From NCBI GenBank assembly GCA_018664075.1, contig JABJOY010000015.1, positions 1 through 48,218 of the forward strand: 48,218 nucleotides of DNA, written 5' to 3'. The position numbers were made by a program, and so were the translations under genes. Below, one piece after another: positions 19,391 through 30,011 of the stretch; the stretch's first letter is position 1, and each line of letters opens with the position of its first letter. Under the pieces are notes generated by a model. That model saw only the letters and a program-made list of their open reading frames with translations, had not been told where the DNA came from and ran no database searches. Origin of the DNA: Porticoccaceae bacterium (GTDB taxonomy: Bacteria > Pseudomonadota > Gammaproteobacteria > Pseudomonadales > Porticoccaceae).

Positions 19391-19923
19391 TACTCCGGAC
19401 TCTCCTGCTGTTCCGTTGTTGAGTTGTCCAGATTTGAGGGTGGTATCACCAATTGGATACGTTTTTGGTTGCTGCGGTTATTACCGTTGGCTTTCCAGGT
19501 CCCTTTATTGATGTCGTAGACAATCAAATCTCCCTTAACCAATGTGCCATTGCGGGCCAGTGAGGCATTTTTTTGCAGGTTAATTTTATCCTCGCCGAGC
19601 AGGTACTCAATAATTTCGCCATGGGCAACAACAATGCCCTCATTGATATTTGGCTGGTGCCTGTAGGTTGCAGGTTCGCCCAGAGACAGTATGCGATTGA
19701 CCTTGCTATCTTTATAGAAAATGGTCACTTTTTCAGCCTCAATGGAGACTGATCCCTGACGCATGATCACATTGCCGCTGTATTCTGTGAGCCCAGTGGT
19801 CTGATTGCTTTCAGCGAAGTCGGATTCAATGGTAATGGGCTGGTCGCCATCGTCGGGCAGCCCGTAGCCAGCGGTTGCGGCAGCGAGAAAAACCATGGCG
19901 ACTAATCTTCTAAATTGGCTCAT
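19390..19923 (-). CDS. lptA: Periplasmic LPS-bridge protein LptA
   Basis: LptA polymerises into the periplasmic beta-jellyroll bridge along which LPS travels. I start it at the ATG at 19923, giving 177 residues that begin [21 protein letters not shown], a normal Sec signal peptide. The longer upstream start would add 18 charged residues before it. The mature part carries the OstA repeats ([40 protein letters not shown]). The start lies inside the lptC 3' end (14-base overlap) and the stop overlaps lptB, so the three genes are coupled. Confidence 0.92.
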   Translation of the reverse strand: MSQFRRLVAMVFLAAATAGYGLPDDGDQPITIESDFAESNQTTGLTEYSGNVIMRQGSVSIEAEKVTIFYKDSKVNRILSLGEPATYRHQPNINEGIVVAHGEIIEYLLGEDKINLQKNASLARNGTLVKGDLIVYDINKGTWKANGNNRSNQKRIQLVIPPSNLDNSTTEQQESPE

Positions 19924-20479
19924 GAATAGCCCGGACCTGCGATTTGATAATAAATACCTCGTTAGTGAAATTGGCATTTAGCCCGGATCCAGAAAGTTTA
20001 ACCTGTGGCGATTTCAGTTTAAAGGGGCCTTTATTAGTGGCACTGTTGCTGTTGGGCAGATAGGTCATATCATCACTGGTCAAGATGGTCTGCCCTTCAT
20101 CCGCTGTACTGATTGCCACCACATCATCCTGCAGAAACACTTTGTTGCCGTTGTTTGAAAGTGTGCCATGTTTGGCCTTGATACTCAGCTGATCGCTTTT
20201 AGCTGGCTCTTCAATGGTCACTATATTAGGCTGTTTGAGTGTCAGTTCTGATTTTTTGTTAAAAAACTCGGCTCTGGTTGAGGTGAGTAAAAACTGCTGG
20301 CTTCCAGAGGACGAAAACTTCAGGCTGCTGACATCGGTCATATAACTATCGGCGACAGGGACTTCTTCCACCTGGCCAGTTTGCTTGCGCATAAAGGACT
20401 CCGGTGGGCTATCCCAGATCAATAAAAAGCCACCGACAAAAAATATCAGTGCAGAGATAAGCAGCGCCTGTCTGATCAT
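19910..20479 (-). CDS. lptC: LPS export protein LptC
   Basis: LptC is a bitopic inner-membrane protein that passes LPS from LptB2FG to LptA. The 189-residue protein has an N-terminal membrane anchor (about residues 5-23) and a periplasmic jellyroll (DVSSLKFSSSGSQQFLLTST). Sequence conservation is modest, as usual in this family, so much of the assignment rests on the anchor, size and position between kdsC and lptA. Its ATG overlaps the kdsC stop (ATGA). Confidence 0.9.
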   Translation of the reverse strand: MIRQALLISALIFFVGGFLLIWDSPPESFMRKQTGQVEEVPVADSYMTDVSSLKFSSSGSQQFLLTSTRAEFFNKKSELTLKQPNIVTIEEPAKSDQLSIKAKHGTLSNNGNKVFLQDDVVAISTADEGQTILTSDDMTYLPNSNSATNKGPFKLKSPQVKLSGSGLNANFTNEVFIIKSQVRAIHEPI

Positions 20480-21012
20480 TGATAGCTGGCCAGTATTGTC
20501 TGCAGTTTTCCCTGGGCCTCAAGGATTGTTTCAGCTACTTCGCGAACGGCGCCATGGCCGCCACTTTTAGCCGTCTGCCAAAGGGCCTGGCTAGCGTTGG
20601 TGGTGCTGCCATTGGCCGGGGTGATGCCTAGTCCAACCCGTCGAATAACCGCCAGATCAGGCAGGTCGTCGCCCATAAAGGCGATTTCATCCATGCTGAT
20701 ATCCATGGTTTGCAGCAGTTCGTTAAGGGCGGTTAGTTTATCTTCGCGCCCCTGAACAACCGGGTCTATTCCAAGCTCGTCAGCACGGCGCTGGAGCAGT
20801 GCGGATACGCGGCCGGTAATAATGCCCACCTGCACGCCTCCCTGCTGCAATAATTTAATGCCCAGCCCATCCTGTATATTAAAGGCCTTCATCTCTTCGC
20901 CGCTGTTGCCATAGTAGAGGCGACCATCGGTCAGCACACCATCTACATCCAGCAGTAGCAGTTTGATTTTCTTTGCCGCGGTAATTACAGCGGCGGGAAC
21001 GCTGTCGCCCAT
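20476..21012 (-). CDS. kdsC: 3-deoxy-D-manno-octulosonate 8-phosphate phosphatase KdsC
   Basis: KdsC removes the phosphate from Kdo-8-phosphate to give Kdo for LPS core synthesis. The 178-residue HAD-family phosphatase has the catalytic aspartates Asp22 and Asp24 in LLLDVDGVLTDG, the GIITGR motif and the acidic FMGDDLPDLAVI motif. The start codon overlaps the kdsD stop, linking the two Kdo steps. Confidence 0.96.
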   Translation of the reverse strand: MGDSVPAAVITAAKKIKLLLLDVDGVLTDGRLYYGNSGEEMKAFNIQDGLGIKLLQQGGVQVGIITGRVSALLQRRADELGIDPVVQGREDKLTALNELLQTMDISMDEIAFMGDDLPDLAVIRRVGLGITPANGSTTNASQALWQTAKSGGHGAVREVAETILEAQGKLQTILASYQ

Positions 21013-21983
21013 TAAACAACTCCTGCGCGCAAAATATCATGCATATGCAAAACGCCAATTGGATGTTGACTGTGATCTTCGACAATCAGTGCCGTGATAC
21101 TGGCGCTCTCCATAATCGTCAATGCTTCGGCGGCGAGTATGGCGTCGCTGATAGTTTTTGGGTTAGCTGACATAACCTGTTCCATGGTTGCGGTGCCAAT
21201 ATCAATATTCTGATCAATAACACGGCGCAGATCGCCATCGGTAAACACGCCCATAAGCTTGTTGTTGCTGTCGACCACTGTGGTCATACCAAAGCCCTTC
21301 TCGGTCATCTCCAGCAGTGCGTCCTGTAATAGCTGATTGGCGCTGACTCTGGGAACCTCTGTTTCCCCATGCATAATATCGCCGACCCGCAATAGCAGTT
21401 TGCGGCCCAGAGCGCCGCCGGGGTGGGAGAAGGCAAAGTCTTCGGCGCTGAAGCCGCGAGATTCAAGCAGTGCAATGGCCAGTGCATCGCCCATCACCAA
21501 TGTCACTGTGGTGCTGGTGGTGGGGGCTAAATTTAATGGGCAGGCTTCGCTGGTGACGCTGACATCAAGATTGGCACAGGCGGACTGGGACAATATTGAT
21601 TCAGGGTCCCCGGTCATGCTTATCAGGGGAATGCCCAGGCGTTTGATCAACGGCAATATGGTAACTACTTCTGCGGTACTGCCTGAGTTTGAAATGGCGA
21701 TCACCACATCATTTTTGGTGATCATGCCCAGATCCCCGTGACTGGCTTCGCCTGGGTGAACGAAAAAGGCTGGTGTGCCTGTGCTGGCTAATGTTGCGGC
21801 AATTTTATTGCCTATGTGCCCGGACTTGCCCATACCGGTGACAACCACACGACCTTCGCATGCCAGTATTGTCTCGCAGGCACGCTCGAAATCGCTGTTG
21901 ATGCAGGGTGCCAGCTGTCCTACGGCCAGAGATTCCATCTCTACGGTGCGCAGGCCAGAATTAATAAAGTCGCTTGTTGCCAT
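21012..21983 (-). CDS. kdsD: D-arabinose 5-phosphate isomerase KdsD
   Basis: KdsD converts ribulose-5-phosphate to arabinose-5-phosphate, the first step of Kdo synthesis. The 323-residue protein has an N-terminal sugar isomerase (SIS) domain with GMGKSGHIGNKIAATLAS near residue 50 and FFVHPGEASHGDLGMI, then two CBS domains (about 205-323). It stands upstream of kdsC and 58 bases after yrbG, in the usual order. Confidence 0.96.
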   Translation of the reverse strand: MATSDFINSGLRTVEMESLAVGQLAPCINSDFERACETILACEGRVVVTGMGKSGHIGNKIAATLASTGTPAFFVHPGEASHGDLGMITKNDVVIAISNSGSTAEVVTILPLIKRLGIPLISMTGDPESILSQSACANLDVSVTSEACPLNLAPTTSTTVTLVMGDALAIALLESRGFSAEDFAFSHPGGALGRKLLLRVGDIMHGETEVPRVSANQLLQDALLEMTEKGFGMTTVVDSNNKLMGVFTDGDLRRVIDQNIDIGTATMEQVMSANPKTISDAILAAEALTIMESASITALIVEDHSQHPIGVLHMHDILRAGVV

Positions 21984-22041
21984 ATTCAGGGTTCATCTGT
22001 GTTTAAGTTCAGTATTATAGAGCAAAACAGGTCGGGCGTAT

Positions 22042-23025
22042 TCAGGCTTGGCCTGCCGAGATTGCGGGCCATAGCAGTACATAATAAAAGCCGTAGCCTG
22101 CCAGTAAAATCACGCCCATGGTTTTGGATATGCGTCCTGAGCTGCTGCGCAGTGCAAGTGCAGCCATAACGACCATTAGTACTGTCATTACTGCCATAGC
22201 GGCATAGTCACGGGCAAAGACATCGGGGCTCAGAGCTACCGGAGCTATAGCGCCAGCAGAGGTCATTACCAGCATAAGATTAAAAAGGTTGGAACCCAGA
22301 ATATTACCTAGAGCTATATCATGATGGCCGCGAATGGCACTCATCACCGAAGCGGCCAGTTCAGGCAGGCTGGTGCCGATGGCGACTACGGTAAGACCTA
22401 TGACCAGTTCGCTGATGCCTGCATAGGCGGCAATGGATTTTGCCCCCCACACGGTAATCTCGGCACTGACCAGCAGCACTCCCAGGCCCACGGCAAACCA
22501 CAGTAGCGCACTGCCAATGGGAAGTTCTGGAAGCTCTTCGGCCTCTCCGATCACTTCCGGGTTGGGGTGATTCTTTTTGTATTTGACCACTAATATCAGC
22601 AGCGGAACAATTAGCAAGCCCAGACTGATGCTCTCGCCACGACCGAGAAATCCATCATAGAGACATAATCCAGCCAGCGCTGTGATCAGTAAAAGAATCG
22701 GGGTCTCTTCCCGCAGTAAATGTTTTTGCACTGGAATAGGGGCTACCAGCGCTGTAATACCCAGTACCAGACCAATATTGGCTAAATTTGAACCCAGAGC
22801 ATTGCCGACGGCCAGTTGGGCAGCATTTCTCATGGCGGCATTGATGGAGACAATAACCTCTGGCGCAGAGGTCCCCACAGAGACCACAGTCAGGCCAATA
22901 ATCATGGGTGAAATGCCAAAGTTGCGCGCTGCACCCGCACTGCCGGCAACAAACCTGTCGGCTCCCCAAAGCAGGCCTAAGATGCCCGTCACAAGGGCCA
23001 GCATGGGTAGATAGATAGCGGACAT
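22042..23025 (-). CDS. yrbG: Calcium/sodium antiporter (YrbG, CaCA family)
   Basis: An inner-membrane cation antiporter of the K+-dependent Na+/Ca2+ exchanger-like family. The 327-residue protein has about ten membrane segments and the two inverted alpha-repeats with GNALGSNLANIG (near residue 75) and GNILGSNLFNLMLV (near 240), plus GTSAPEVIVS and GTSLPELAAS cation-binding segments. It leads the minus-strand kds-lpt-rpoN run and diverges from mlaC across 127 bases. Confidence 0.93.
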   Translation of the reverse strand: MSAIYLPMLALVTGILGLLWGADRFVAGSAGAARNFGISPMIIGLTVVSVGTSAPEVIVSINAAMRNAAQLAVGNALGSNLANIGLVLGITALVAPIPVQKHLLREETPILLLITALAGLCLYDGFLGRGESISLGLLIVPLLILVVKYKKNHPNPEVIGEAEELPELPIGSALLWFAVGLGVLLVSAEITVWGAKSIAAYAGISELVIGLTVVAIGTSLPELAASVMSAIRGHHDIALGNILGSNLFNLMLVMTSAGAIAPVALSPDVFARDYAAMAVMTVLMVVMAALALRSSSGRISKTMGVILLAGYGFYYVLLWPAISAGQA

Positions 23026-23042
23026 ATAGTCTCCGGCTGTGT

Positions 23043-23070
23043 TTATTCAATAGTGAGGGAATGGTATAGT
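23043..23070 (+). promoter_or_regulatory. Candidate promoter for mlaC
   Basis: TTATTC (23043-23048), a 16-base spacer and TATAGT (23065-23070) lie in the divergent yrbG-mlaC gap, about 80 bases before the mlaC ATG. The -10 box is good and the -35 is weak. This suggests mlaC-ibaG-murA starts a transcript here rather than being read from an upstream mlaFED. Confidence 0.4.
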
Positions 23071-23152
23071 GCGCAGCCACTATTGTCAGCTCTGAAGAAC
23101 TAGATTTTTGAATCCGCTGTCAAAGGAAGAGAATTTAAACGAGAAACATAAT

Positions 23153-23782
23153 ATGCGATTAATAAGAACAGGTTTGCTGAGTGGTGTGGTCGGGTTGCTG
23201 ATGTCAATATCAGCGGTAGTTTTTGCTGAGAGCGACCCAGCCATTGAGAGTGGTCCTTTTGAGAAGATTGAGCAGGTCACCGCTGAGTTGTTGTTGGTGA
23301 TTGCTGACCATGCCGAGGGCTTTCCAGAGAATGAGCCGCAATATTTTCAGGCGCTGAATACTCTGCTGGAGCAGCATATTGATTTCAACTATATCGCTAA
23401 ATCCGTGATGGGCCGCTCGGCAAAGAGCGCGACTGGTGAGCAGCGAATTGAGTTCGCCACCAAATTCCGCAATGGCCTGATTGAGACCTACGGTCGCGGG
23501 CTTATCGGCTATGGCGACGAGAAGATTGTGCTGCTTAACAAAGCACCGTTGAAACCGGGCCAGAGAATGGTGTCGGTAAAGCAGGAAATTCAAGCTGAAG
23601 GCGCGGTGTACCCAATGGAATACTCTATGGCCCTAAGCAAAAAAACCGGGCAGTGGAAGGCCATTAATGTTGTGATCAATGGCATTAATATGCGCAATAT
23701 TTTCCGCAGTCAGTTTGCCAATGCTGTGCAGAGAGCCGGTGGCGATATTGATGTGGTAATTGCTGACTGGTCAGCTGAATAA
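23153..23782 (+). CDS. mlaC: Periplasmic phospholipid-shuttle protein MlaC (Ttg2D)
   Basis: MlaC carries phospholipids across the periplasm between the outer-membrane MlaA and the inner-membrane MlaFEDB complex. I start it at the ATG at 23153, giving 209 residues that begin MRLIRTGLLSGVVGLLMSIS, a clear signal peptide ending at VFA. An upstream TTG would add a polar extension before it. The mature protein shows FNYIAKSVMGRSAKSATGEQ, EFATKFRNGLIETYGRGLIGY and WKAINVVINGINM, all family-typical. It is followed by ibaG and murA as usual, but the expected mlaF, mlaE and mlaD upstream and mlaB downstream are absent. Confidence 0.93.
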   Translation: MRLIRTGLLSGVVGLLMSISAVVFAESDPAIESGPFEKIEQVTAELLLVIADHAEGFPENEPQYFQALNTLLEQHIDFNYIAKSVMGRSAKSATGEQRIEFATKFRNGLIETYGRGLIGYGDEKIVLLNKAPLKPGQRMVSVKQEIQAEGAVYPMEYSMALSKKTGQWKAINVVINGINMRNIFRSQFANAVQRAGGDIDVVIADWSAE

Positions 23783-23813
23783 TTTGTAACTGAAGAAAAG
23801 AGTTAACCTATAA

Positions 23814-24053
23814 ATGAATCCAGATGATGTAAAAGTGCTGCTAGAGAATGCTCTGCCCGATTGCCAATTTGAGGTGGAGACCGATGGTGGCCATTTCAAT
23901 ATTGTTGCTATTGGTGATCTATTTGAGGGCAAGCGCCCGGTGCAGCGTCAGCAACAGATTTATGCTGCCCTCAATGAACAGATCTCTTCTGGCGCGATTC
24001 ACGCAGTCAATATGAAAACATTCACTCATCAGGAGTGGAATGATCGCAGCTAA
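23814..24053 (+). CDS. ibaG: BolA-family protein IbaG
   Basis: A 79-residue BolA-like protein; members work with monothiol glutaredoxins in iron-sulphur handling, and IbaG responds to acid stress in E. coli. It contains the H/C-type ligand region DGGHFNIVAIGDLFEGKRPVQRQ and a C-terminal IHAVNMKTFTHQEW. It sits directly before murA, the standard location, which favours ibaG over bolA. Confidence 0.93.
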   Translation: MNPDDVKVLLENALPDCQFEVETDGGHFNIVAIGDLFEGKRPVQRQQQIYAALNEQISSGAIHAVNMKTFTHQEWNDRS

Positions 24054-24083
24054 TTCCTCTGCGGCTCTACTATTAAGTTCTGA

Positions 24084-25355
<1,272 letters not shown>

Positions 25356-25397
25356 GCCGGCGAATTAAAGCTCAGCCTGAGAGACCAGATAATTGTT

Positions 25398-26033
25398 ATG
25401 ACAGAGATTACCCTAGCCCTGACTAAGGGTCGCATATTAAAAGAAACTCTACCGCTGCTTGGGGCTGCGGGAATAGTGCCTGCGGAAGATATAGCCACCA
25501 GCCGCAAACTGGTATTTGCGACCAATCAGGAAGGTTTGCGCCTGCTGATTTTGCGCGGCTCCGATGTCCCTACCTATGTGCAATTTGGTGCGGCTGATAT
25601 AGGTGTTGCTGGCAAGGATGGTCTTCTGGAGCATCAGGGAGACGGCTACTACGAGCCTCTGGATTTGGGTATTGCCCGCTGCAAGCTGATGACTGCTGTG
25701 CCTGTCGGCGCGAAGCCCCAGACTGGGCGTCTGCGCGTGGCAACAAAATATGTCAATGTGGCTCGCCAGTTTTATGCAGAGCAGGGTCGCCAGGCAGATC
25801 TGATCAAGCTCTATGGCGCCATGGAAATTGCACCGATCCTTGGTTTGGCCCATGAAATCGTCGATATTGTTGATACCGGTAATACCTTAAAAGCTAACGG
25901 CCTTGAGGCTCGGGAAGAAATTGCGGATATCAGCTCGCGCCTGATTGTGAATAAGGCGGCGATGAAAACTAAATACAATGAGATTCAGTCCATTGTGGAC
26001 GCGCTGCAGAGCGCAGTGGCGAATAAAGCGTGA
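25398..26033 (+). CDS. hisG: ATP phosphoribosyltransferase, short form
   Basis: HisG condenses ATP with PRPP, the first step of histidine synthesis. At 211 residues it is the short form, ending soon after the PRPP-binding loop [17 protein letters not shown] and lacking the C-terminal ACT-like regulatory domain. Short HisG needs the HisRS-like partner HisZ for activity; no hisZ lies in this window, and in Pseudomonas-type genomes it is unlinked. The TGA overlaps the GTG start of hisD. Confidence 0.96.
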   Translation: MTEITLALTKGRILKETLPLLGAAGIVPAEDIATSRKLVFATNQEGLRLLILRGSDVPTYVQFGAADIGVAGKDGLLEHQGDGYYEPLDLGIARCKLMTAVPVGAKPQTGRLRVATKYVNVARQFYAEQGRQADLIKLYGAMEIAPILGLAHEIVDIVDTGNTLKANGLEAREEIADISSRLIVNKAAMKTKYNEIQSIVDALQSAVANKA

Positions 26034-27337
26034 GCAAGCCAACTATCAATCGCCTGACCAGTGCCGATCCAGACTTTCTGCCATCGCTGGATAAGTTGAT
26101 CGCTTGGGATATGGTGTCAAATAGCGAGGTTGAATCCGCAGTTGCAGAGATTTTAACCCAGGTTCGTGCTCGCGGTGATGCTGCACTGATTGAGTATAGC
26201 AATCGCTTTGATCGTCGTGATTGCCAGTCGATCAGTGAATTCTGTCTAAGCTCGGAACAGCTTCAGGAGGCCCTGGCGTCTATAGATTCAGTCACCCGTG
26301 ACGCGCTAGAAACAGCAGCGGCTAGAATCCGTGACTATCACAGCCACCAGTTGCAAGAGTCCTGGCAGTATCATGAGGCCGACGGCACTGTGCTGGGTCA
26401 GCAGGTAACACCACTGGAGTCAGTGGGTATCTATGTGCCCGGTGGTAAAGCCAGCTATCCCTCGTCAGTATTGATGAACTGTATTCCCGCTCGCGTCGCC
26501 GGTGTCAGCGAAGTGATTATGATGGTGCCAGCTCCGGACAATGAGCTCAGCCCGATTGTTTTGGCAGCGGCGGCCATTGCCGGTGTGGATAAGGTGTTTA
26601 CCATTGGCGGTGCCCAAGCCATTGCTGCTCTGGCCTATGGCACTGAGACTGTACCCAAAGTAGACAAGATTGTTGGACCAGGCAATATCTATGTGGCTAC
26701 AGCCAAACGCAAGGTGTTTGGTTCCGTGGGTCTGGACATGGTGGCGGGCCCCAGCGAAATTTTAGTGGTTTGCGATGGCCAGACCGATCCTGACTGGATT
26801 GCCATGGATCTGTTTTCCCAGGCCGAGCACGATGAAGACGCCCAGTCTATTTTAATTGCCTGGGATGCAGACTATCTGGATGCAGTGCAGCAGAGTATTG
26901 AAAAGCTGCTGCCGGAGATGGAACGGCGGGATATTATTACTCAGTCTCTGGCTAACCGCGGTGCCCTGATTGAGGTGGCCGATGCAGGCGAAGCAGTCAC
27001 CATCTGCAATCGTATTGCCCCGGAGCATTTAGAACTCTCTGTGGCAGACCCCGAGTCCTGGTTGCCCAATATCAAGCATGCAGGCGCCATCTTTATGGGC
27101 CGTCACACAGCAGAGGCACTGGGTGATTACTGTGCCGGACCCAACCATGTGCTGCCCACCTCGGCGACATCGCGATTTTCGTCGCCTCTCGGGGTGTATG
27201 ATTTCCAGAAGCGCAGCTCCCTGATCTTTTGTTCTGAGCAGGGGGCCTCAGATTTGGGCCGTATAGCCTCAGTACTGGGGCGGGGTGAGTCCCTGACGGC
27301 GCACGCGCGGTCGGCAGAATACCGGATTAAAAAGTAG
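26030..27337 (+). CDS. hisD: Histidinol dehydrogenase
   Basis: HisD oxidises L-histidinol to histidine with two NAD+. The 435-residue protein has the [12 protein letters not shown] segment, the zinc-binding and catalytic region [14 protein letters not shown], the catalytic Glu/His pair in IAPEHLEL, and GPNHVLPTS near the C-terminus. The GTG start overlaps the hisG stop (GTGA). hisG-hisD-hisC downstream of murA is the Pseudomonas-type arrangement. Confidence 0.97.
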   Translation: MSKPTINRLTSADPDFLPSLDKLIAWDMVSNSEVESAVAEILTQVRARGDAALIEYSNRFDRRDCQSISEFCLSSEQLQEALASIDSVTRDALETAAARIRDYHSHQLQESWQYHEADGTVLGQQVTPLESVGIYVPGGKASYPSSVLMNCIPARVAGVSEVIMMVPAPDNELSPIVLAAAAIAGVDKVFTIGGAQAIAALAYGTETVPKVDKIVGPGNIYVATAKRKVFGSVGLDMVAGPSEILVVCDGQTDPDWIAMDLFSQAEHDEDAQSILIAWDADYLDAVQQSIEKLLPEMERRDIITQSLANRGALIEVADAGEAVTICNRIAPEHLELSVADPESWLPNIKHAGAIFMGRHTAEALGDYCAGPNHVLPTSATSRFSSPLGVYDFQKRSSLIFCSEQGASDLGRIASVLGRGESLTAHARSAEYRIKK

Positions 27338-27358
27338 TATTACTGAGTAAGCATTGAT

Positions 27359-28420
27359 ATGAGCAGGTACTGGAGTGACTTTGTTAAACAGCTGCAACCC
27401 TATACTCCTGGGGAGCAGCCAAAAATTAATAATCTCACTAAATTAAACACCAATGAAAATCCCTACGGCCCATCGCCAGATGTGCTGCAGGCAATGCGGC
27501 AGTTGCTCAATGATGATCTGCGTCTTTATCCGCCCCCCAATGCTGATGATCTAAAGACGACTATTGCAGATTATTATCAGGTAAACGCTCAGCAGGTTTT
27601 TGTTGGTAATGGTTCTGACGAAGTCCTGGCGCACATCTTTAATGGCCTGCTTAAGCAGGACAAACCCATATTTTTCCCCGATATTAGTTACAGCTTTTAT
27701 CCGGTTTTTTGTCAGCTTTATGATATTGAATATGAGCGGATTCCTCTAACCCTAGACTACTCTATTGATCTGCAAGCCTATCAGCGCCCCAATGGCGGGA
27801 TTATTTTTCCCAACCCCAATGCACCGACGGGCAGATTGCTGGGTCTGGATGTTATTGAACAGCTGCTGCAGGCCAATCAGGACTCTGTGGTCGTGGTTGA
27901 TGAGGCCTATATTGATTTTGGCGGTCAGAGCGCAGTGGCGCTGGTGGATAAATACGCTAATCTGATTGTGGTTCACACATTGTCCAAGTCCCGCTCCCTG
28001 GCCGGTATGCGCATTGGCTATGCCATCGCCAGTACTGAGTTGGTTGAGGGTCTGGACAGGGTTAAGAACAGTTTTAATTCCTATCCGCTTGGGCATCTGC
28101 AGATCGCCGCAGCTATTGCTTCCTTTAAAGATGAGACGTATTTCCAGCAAACCTGCACCCAGGTTATTGACAGTCGTGAACAATTGGTGGAGCAGCTGCA
28201 ACAGTTGGGTTTCGATGTTTTGCCATCGGCTGCCAATTTTGTCTTTGCCCGGCACAGGGACAAATCAGCAAGTGCTATGGCAGGGGAATTGCGCGAGCGG
28301 GGTTTGATAGTGCGGCACTTTAACAAGCCGCGAATTGATCAGTTTCTGCGTATTACTGTGGGTACCCCGAAAGACAACCAGCTGTTGGTAGATAGCCTCT
28401 CGGCAATTCTTGGCAGCTAG
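27359..28420 (+). CDS. hisC: Histidinol-phosphate aminotransferase
   Basis: A PLP-dependent class I/II aminotransferase that makes histidinol phosphate. The 353-residue protein has NENPYGPSP at 33-41, the GNGSDEVL loop, the PNPNAPTG substrate loop, DEAYIDF, and the PLP-binding Lys210 in [16 protein letters not shown]. It is 22 bases after hisD and converges on the algW-type protease gene. Confidence 0.96.
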   Translation: MSRYWSDFVKQLQPYTPGEQPKINNLTKLNTNENPYGPSPDVLQAMRQLLNDDLRLYPPPNADDLKTTIADYYQVNAQQVFVGNGSDEVLAHIFNGLLKQDKPIFFPDISYSFYPVFCQLYDIEYERIPLTLDYSIDLQAYQRPNGGIIFPNPNAPTGRLLGLDVIEQLLQANQDSVVVVDEAYIDFGGQSAVALVDKYANLIVVHTLSKSRSLAGMRIGYAIASTELVEGLDRVKNSFNSYPLGHLQIAAAIASFKDETYFQQTCTQVIDSREQLVEQLQQLGFDVLPSAANFVFARHRDKSASAMAGELRERGLIVRHFNKPRIDQFLRITVGTPKDNQLLVDSLSAILGS

Positions 28421-28440
28421 GGCTGCCTGCAATTTGCTAT

Positions 28441-29589
28441 TTATTGGGCAATCACCGGGCGGGTGCCAGCGATTGCGGTGAGGGTAAAGGTCTCTATACC
28501 CCTGAGTATTTCAAGTTTGATGGGCTGTCCCGGCATTACATCAGCAATCTGACTGGCGCTGCTGTGGCGATCTGTCACCGCGGTGCCATTAATGCCAATA
28601 ACTATATCTCCTGGTCTGATGCCGGCCTTCTGAGCTGGGCCTGTATTAAACACACCATTGACCAGAAGCCCTCTGGTGGTGCTGGTATTAAAATGTCGCG
28701 CCAAATCCTGATTCAGCGGTGTTGCATCCATGCCCAGCCAGCCACGAATCACCCGACCATATTGAATAATATCATTGAGTACTTTCTGCGCCTCATTGAC
28801 CGGAATGGCAAAGCTCATACCGGCGGCGCCACTGCGATCAAGTTTTGCGGTATTGATGCCGAGTAGATTGCCATAGACATCCACCAGCGCACCACCTGAA
28901 TTGCCCGGGTTGATATCGGCATCGGTCTGGATAAAGTTTTCAAAGGTATTGAGGCCCAGACCATTGCGTCCGGTGGCACTAATAATGCCCTGTGTTACTG
29001 CCTGACCCAGGCCGTACGGGTTGCCAATAGCCAATACCACATCACCTATTTTTGCATCCATGGCGTCACCGATGGAGATAGGCTGTAGTTGATCTACATC
29101 TATTTTGAGAATGGCCAGGTCGGTGTCGGGATCAGTACCTACTATTTTTGCCGGGACGTCGCGGCCATCATATAGCAGCACCACAATCTCATCGACGTTG
29201 GCGACCACATGGTTGTTGGTCATAATAAAACCGTCATCCCGCACAATAATGCCCGAGCCCAATGAGCTTTGCAGACGCTGCTGCTGATAATTAAAGAAGC
29301 GCCTTATAAATGGGTCATTGAGCAGCGGGTGTGTTTTCTCCCGTCGCAACTTGCGAGTGTAGATATTGACTACTGAGGGCGCGGCGCGGCGCACTGCTGC
29401 GGCATAGGATACTGGACCCAACCAGTCTGATGAAGCGGTATCGTCTTTTTGGGCAAGATTGTTGAAGTCAGTGCTGTCGCCGCGAAATTGAGGGAACATC
29501 AGCATTAACAGAGCAGCAACAAACAGGCCCGTTAGCACAGGCTTGCCAATATAATTAAAAATCCAGTCTATTTTTTGTCTATCCAGCAC
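28441..29589 (-). CDS. algW: Periplasmic envelope-stress protease (AlgW/DegS type)
   Basis: A membrane-anchored trypsin-like protease that starts cleavage of the anti-sigma factor of the sigma-E/AlgU response when its PDZ domain senses misfolded outer-membrane proteins. The 382-residue protein has an N-terminal anchor (about residues 18-33), the triad His127 (TNNHVVANVD), Asp157 (PDTDLAIL) and Ser231 (NPGNSGGALVD), and a single C-terminal PDZ domain (about 275-372). One PDZ and a membrane anchor indicate DegS/AlgW rather than DegP. The position beside hisC matches algW in Pseudomonas. Confidence 0.93.
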   Translation of the reverse strand: MLDRQKIDWIFNYIGKPVLTGLFVAALLMLMFPQFRGDSTDFNNLAQKDDTASSDWLGPVSYAAAVRRAAPSVVNIYTRKLRREKTHPLLNDPFIRRFFNYQQQRLQSSLGSGIIVRDDGFIMTNNHVVANVDEIVVLLYDGRDVPAKIVGTDPDTDLAILKIDVDQLQPISIGDAMDAKIGDVVLAIGNPYGLGQAVTQGIISATGRNGLGLNTFENFIQTDADINPGNSGGALVDVYGNLLGINTAKLDRSGAAGMSFAIPVNEAQKVLNDIIQYGRVIRGWLGMDATPLNQDLARHFNTSTTRGLLVNGVFNTGPAQKAGIRPGDIVIGINGTAVTDRHSSASQIADVMPGQPIKLEILRGIETFTLTAIAGTRPVIAQ

Positions 29590-29657
29590 AGTAACGACCC
29601 TCTCAATGACGCTGATTATGGCACATTGGGACAGTTGTTGCGTTTTTCACCGGCGGG

Positions 29658-29963
29658 TTACTTGCGCAGTAAATTGGATAGTTTGGGATTCGGAGCCTTG
29701 GCTGGGCGATAAATAAGCAAGATATGGCCGATTGACTGCACCAGTTCTGCCTTAAAGTTCTGGCAGATCTTATCGCTAACGGCTTTCTTAGCATCGCGAT
29801 CGCCTACCGCCAGCTTTACCTTGATAAGCTCGTGGTCGCTGAGTGCGCGCTCGAGCTCGGCAGACACAGTGTCAGTCAAGCCTTTTGCCGCAATGGTCAC
29901 CACGGGCTTGAGATCATGTCCCAATCGACGTAAATGTTTTTTATCTTCACTGGAACTTGTCAT
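29658..29963 (-). CDS. yhbY: YhbY-type CRM-domain RNA-binding protein
   Basis: A 101-residue CRS1-YhbY (CRM) domain protein that associates with pre-50S ribosomal subunits. The ATG at 29963 gives MTSSSEDKKHLRRLGHDLKP, the usual N-terminus; a longer frame upstream reads across the rlmE leader and is not conserved. Characteristic segments are VVTIAAKGLTDTVSAELERAL and HELIKVKLAVGDRDAKK. It diverges from rlmE with only 48 bases between, a conserved pairing. Confidence 0.93.
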   Translation of the reverse strand: MTSSSEDKKHLRRLGHDLKPVVTIAAKGLTDTVSAELERALSDHELIKVKLAVGDRDAKKAVSDKICQNFKAELVQSIGHILLIYRPAKAPNPKLSNLLRK

Positions 29964-30011
29964 AATGATCGGCCTAATTTCAAAGTCGGCCATTCTAGCG
30001 AAAACCTCAGC

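Noticed and set aside
28412-28427. Hairpin GGCAGC-TAGG-GCTGCC at the hisC stop, as a possible hisC/algW terminator.
   Set aside because: The stem is only six pairs and no T run follows on either strand, so I do not call it a terminator.
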